8,400 bases of DNA. Origin: CAZNER01 sp964572065 (GTDB lineage: Bacteria; Patescibacteriota; Dojkabacteria; JAHIVN01). The notes below the pieces were generated by a model. The model did no database searches. It saw only the letters and a list, made by a program, of their open reading frames with translations, and was not told where the DNA came from. The stretch spans positions 1-8,400 of the forward strand of contig CAZNER010000082.1 of the NCBI GenBank assembly GCA_964572065.1, read 5' to 3'. The translations under genes and the position numbers were made by a program. Below are positions 6,235-8,400 of the stretch, piece after piece. Every line of letters starts with the position of its first letter. Positions within the stretch are counted from its first letter, which is position 1.

Positions 6235-6423
6235 TTATTTTTTACCCTCTTTTTCATCTAAAAAAAACTTATCTGGATTAGTTGTAACCATTGAAATAAG
6301 GAGGTCTAAAATATAATTTACAGACACGCCTTTTTCTGCAGCCAATATCTTTAATGCTTTGTGCTTACTAGGATGCACTCTAATTTTTAGTTGTTTCTTA
6401 ATCATATGGTGAAATGGTACCAT
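6235..6423 (-). CDS. Small ribbon-helix-helix (Arc/MetJ-type) DNA-binding protein
   Basis: At most 62 residues from ATG 6423; a start at ATG 6405 would give 56 (MIKKQLKIRVHPSKHKALKI...). The pattern is a basic beta strand (KKQLKIRV), a first helix (PSKHKALKILAAEKG), the turn Gly-Val-Ser and a second helix (VNYILDLLISMV), followed by a charged tail ending KEGKK. This is the classic RHH order: dimers insert the strand pair into the major groove of palindromic operators. Neither start has a convincing ribosome-binding site. A perfect 14-bp palindrome overlaps the first start and lies just before the second, as expected for autoregulation. It heads the - strand block, 50 bases before the integrase, so it may repress integrase and the divergent fibre gene. 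An antitoxin or an Arc-like regulator are both possible; no toxin gene is visible beside it. Confidence 0.75.
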   Translation of the reverse strand: MVPFHHMIKKQLKIRVHPSKHKALKILAAEKGVSVNYILDLLISMVTTNPDKFFLDEKEGKK

Positions 6424-6425
6424 TT
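6412..6425. promoter_or_regulatory. Perfect 14-bp palindrome, candidate RHH operator
   Basis: AAATGGTACCATTT reads the same on both strands. ATGGT half-sites occur at 6406-6410 and 6414-6418 on + and at 6423-6419 on -, so two occur as direct repeats eight bases apart and two as an inverted pair. Arrays of short half-sites are typical targets of ribbon-helix-helix dimers. It covers the first start codon of the RHH gene and lies 10 bases before a TTGACA box pointing at the fibre gene. Confidence 0.5.
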
Positions 6426-6435
6426 TTATTTATTA

Positions 6436-6466
6436 TTGACAATATATAATATAAAAAAATTATTAA
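6436..6466 (+). promoter_or_regulatory. Possible promoter for the second fibre gene
   Basis: A perfect TTGACA (6436-6441) is followed after 19 bases by TATTAA (6461-6466, four of six matches). Directly upstream (6424-6435) is a T-rich tract resembling a proximal UP element, the kind of DNA alphaCTD binds. The leader to ATG 6532 would be about 60 bases. The -10 box is weak and the spacing long, so this is tentative. Confidence 0.33.
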
Positions 6467-6473
6467 AAATGTT

Positions 6474-6479
6474 ATTATA
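6474..6479 (-). promoter_or_regulatory. Candidate -10 box for the RHH-integrase transcript
   Basis: On the - strand TATAAT (6479-6474), preceded directly by ACTG, lies about 50 bases upstream of ATG 6423. No good -35 box is present at the usual distance, so an activator or a near-extended -10 would be needed. It is divergent from, and overlaps the region of, the fibre promoter. Confidence 0.3.
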
Positions 6480-6531
6480 CAGTTAAAGGCCCGAGCCATA
6501 TTTGGGGCTGTCAAAAATACGCGAGGATACA

Positions 6532-8400
6532 ATGGTAAAAAAAATATACAAGGCATATTGTGCCGAACTTCCTTTTGTTGAAGTCCCTCATATGCCATTC
6601 AACGCCCCTAGGGCACCAACAACAGCTGATACAGAATTCGCTATCGGTGATGTGTGGATTTACAAACCAACAGCAGACACAGGAAGTTCATATGTTTTTT
6701 GTGGAATAAATTCTACTGGAGGAGCTATATGGGTTCTTCAATCTCCTGGAGCATCAGATGTTGATACTCTAACAGGTGACGGAGGAGGAGCTATTAGTCC
6801 AACAGCAGGAACAATTATTTTAGCTGGTGGTACAAATATTACAACAGCAGGAACAGCAGGACCTGGAACGATTACATTTAACTTAGATGCAGCTATTACA
6901 TTAGCAACATCAGTAACTTCTCCAAGTTATTTATCAGCTGCTGCTATGGCTATTACTTCTGGTGGAGCTATAGACATCAATGCTGCTGCTGGTTCAGATA
7001 TAACAATTCAAATGGGAGATGCTGCTGGAGCTAATGTTATAGATTTTGAAGACTCAGCAAGCGCAACAGTTGCCTCTTTAGATTCTAATGGTACTTTAAC
7101 TGTAGTTAATATGGATGGTATCATTGGAGCAACAACTCCTGCAGCTGCTACATTTACTACAGCAACAGCTAATACTTCTGTTACTTCACCTTTATATACA
7201 GCTAATGCTGCTGATGCTTTAATACAAGCAGGTGGTGCAAATGATGTTGTCTTGAGATTAGGTGATAATGCAGGTGCAACATTCTTTAGAGTTCAAGATA
7301 GTGATAGTGCAGACCAATTTACAATTGATTCTGATGGAGCTTTAAGTGCTTTAACAGGATTGACTGTATCTGGAGCGGCTATTTCATTAAATGATAACTC
7401 AAACTTCAATACTTCGATTAATACGGGAACATCTACTGGAACAATAACAATTGGTAGTGCTAATGCTGGTATAATAGATATTGGTTCTGGAGCAGCAATA
7501 ACAGTAGATACTGCAGCTGGTATTTCATTAGATGGATCTACAGCTAGTAACTTTACAGTAACTGGTGCTTCTGAAGATTTAACTCTAAATTCTGTAGGTG
7601 GATCAGTAAATATTACAGCTACTGAAGCAGACGCTCAAGCAATATTGATTGATGCTTCTGATGCAGCAGGTGGTATAGATGTAGATTGTGGAACTGGAGG
7701 ATTTGATTTATTAGCAACAGGTGGAGCTTTCTCTATTGACGGTCAAGCAGCTTCTAACATTACAGTAACAAGTGCTGGTCTTGATTTAAGCGTTCAAGGT
7801 GTTGGCTGTGCTGTTAATGTAACATCTACAGAAACTGAAAACGATGCTATCCATATTGAGGCTTCTGCAGCAAATGGAGGAGTTGAAATATTAGCAGGTA
7901 CAGGTGGAGTTAGAATTGGTGACGAAGCCGATTGTACAGGTCTTACATTTGGTAATATAGCTCCAACAGCTTCAAGAAATATAACAATTGGTAGTGGAAC
8001 AGTAGTTACTGCTTCTGTAACTGATGATATATCTATTGGTGATGGTGGTGCTACTACTAATGCAGACTCAGTTAAACATGTCGACATAAACAATGGTGGC
8101 GTAACTACTGGTGTTGTTGAAACATTCATTGGTTGTGGTGCCGTTACTTCAGGTACACATACAACTGAAATTGCTTGCGGTAACGTAGCAGCTGGTACAG
8201 CGGCATTAAACTTATCTGATGGAACAGGAACAAAAACTGTAAACATTGGTAATGCTGACGCAAATACTACTATTAACTTAGATGGTGCTGTAGTTGTTAA
8301 CACAAACGTTAATGCTGCATTCTCAGCTAACGTTGGTACTTCAACTGGAACAGTAACTTTAGGTAACATCGCAAACTCTGGTGCAATGTCATTAGAGTCT
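6532..8400 (+). CDS. Long repeat-rich tail-fibre or appendage protein (3' end outside window)
   Basis: The frame starts at ATG 6532, with GAGG at 6523-6526 five bases before, and stays open to the right edge: 623 codons without a stop. The N-terminus (about 1-70) holds FAIGDVWIYKPTADTGSSYV and a following GGAIWVLQSP, a small domain common at the start of phage fibres, probably for virion attachment. It is followed by DTLTGDGGGAISPTAGTI. The rest is extremely rich in Gly, Ala, Thr, Ser, Ile, Val and Asn with alternating hydrophobic positions, as in beta-helical or triple-beta fibre shafts. Repeats are visible: TSVTSP at residues 126 and 215 (period 89), a 69-residue tandem pair from residue 331, and GTSTGT[IV]T[IL]G in two places. 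Long open frames on the opposite strand here are shadows of this biased composition. The partner proteins and receptor cannot be read from the sequence. Confidence 0.88.
   Translation, partial: MVKKIYKAYCAELPFVEVPHMPFNAPRAPTTADTEFAIGDVWIYKPTADTGSSYVFCGINSTGGAIWVLQSPGASDVDTLTGDGGGAISPTAGTIILAGGTNITTAGTAGPGTITFNLDAAITLATSVTSPSYLSAAAMAITSGGAIDINAAAGSDITIQMGDAAGANVIDFEDSASATVASLDSNGTLTVVNMDGIIGATTPAAATFTTATANTSVTSPLYTANAADALIQAGGANDVVLRLGDNAGATFFRVQDSDSADQFTIDSDGALSALTGLTVSGAAISLNDNSNFNTSINTGTSTGTITIGSANAGIIDIGSGAAITVDTAAGISLDGSTASNFTVTGASEDLTLNSVGGSVNITATEADAQAILIDASDAAGGIDVDCGTGGFDLLATGGAFSIDGQAASNITVTSAGLDLSVQGVGCAVNVTSTETENDAIHIEASAANGGVEILAGTGGVRIGDEADCTGLTFGNIAPTASRNITIGSGTVVTASVTDDISIGDGGATTNADSVKHVDINNGGVTTGVVETFIGCGAVTSGTHTTEIACGNVAAGTAALNLSDGTGTKTVNIGNADANTTINLDGAVVVNTNVNAAFSANVGTSTGTVTLGNIANSGAMSLES
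6907..7440 (+). repeat. Diverged 89-residue repeat pair within the fibre
   Basis: Units begin at 6907 (TSVTSPSYLSAAAMAI) and 7174 (TSVTSPLYTANAADALI), a period of 267 bases. Both continue with a [IL]xxGDxAGA core and end in a DSxGxL-type turn. The end of the second unit is approximate. Confidence 0.55.
7522..7935 (+). repeat. Diverged 69-residue tandem repeat pair within the fibre
   Basis: Units begin at 7522 (ISLDGSTASNFTVTGA) and 7729 (FSIDGQAASNITVTSA), a period of 207 bases. Both continue with a DLT/DLS strand, a VN[IV]T[AS]TE turn, an A[IH]I[DE]AS strand and a GTGG turn. Protein similarity is clear while the DNA has diverged, so this is an old duplication of a fibre-shaft module. Confidence 0.65.

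Noticed and set aside
6488..6512. GC-rich island with GCCC/GGGC arms before the fibre start, as an attachment site, tRNA fragment or terminator
   Set aside because: The stem is only four to five pairs with a 12-base loop, and no T-loop-like tRNA sequence or second copy in the window was found.
6398..6598. 66-codon - strand frame across the divergent promoter region
   Set aside because: It overlaps the fibre start and the RHH gene, has no ribosome site and no recognisable pattern.
7794..8369. Long - strand frame of 191 codons within the second fibre
   Set aside because: Val/Pro/Thr/Ala-rich product that mirrors the biased fibre composition; the + strand frame is continuous from a good start and has fibre repeats.
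1..8400. CRISPR arrays, insertion sequences, complete tRNA or rRNA genes
   Set aside because: No regularly spaced direct repeats, transposase motifs or tRNA/rRNA-like sequences were recognised on either strand.

Overview
This window looks like part of an AT-rich temperate bacteriophage or prophage. Fibre-like genes and a probable DNA-ejection block lie on the + strand. A compact integration/regulation module lies on the - strand. No ribosomal, metabolic or host housekeeping gene is visible. Low GC, a short-tailed-phage-like ejection block and a metagenome-style fibre suggest an aquatic phage of a proteobacterium-like host, but nothing here fixes the host and that is inference. The GNAT-like gene counts about 22% GC over 481-660, while the fibre tip at the left edge counts about 44% over 1-180.

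Layout, left to right. (1) 3-422, +: the C-terminal tip of a tail-fibre-like protein whose start lies outside the window. (2) 425-934, +: a GNAT-acetyltransferase-like protein, two bases downstream. (3) 894-1535, -: an HNH homing-endonuclease-like gene, antisense to its neighbours, overlapping the 3' end of the GNAT gene and with its own probable promoter. (4) 1611-4643, +: three tightly packed genes (157, 392 and 455 aa) resembling a podovirus-type DNA-ejection set. (5) 4646-6423, -: a divergent block that reads, in its direction of transcription, a ribbon-helix-helix repressor-like protein, a tyrosine integrase, a fusion of an excisionase-like winged HTH with an RNA polymerase alpha C-terminal domain, and a possible 16-residue hydrophobic peptide. 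(6) 6532-8400, +: the start of a second, long, repeat-rich fibre gene that runs off the right edge.

How the parts may work together. Fibres and ejection proteins serve adsorption and DNA entry. The - strand block would control integration and lysogeny. The RHH protein probably acts at a perfect 14-bp palindrome in the divergent promoter region between itself and the second fibre gene. The most unusual gene is the wHTH-alphaCTD fusion: its C-terminal half aligns without gaps to bacterial alphaCTD and keeps the residues that contact UP-element DNA in E. coli. It is well placed to be an excisionase-like or transcriptional switch factor using a captured piece of host RNA polymerase.
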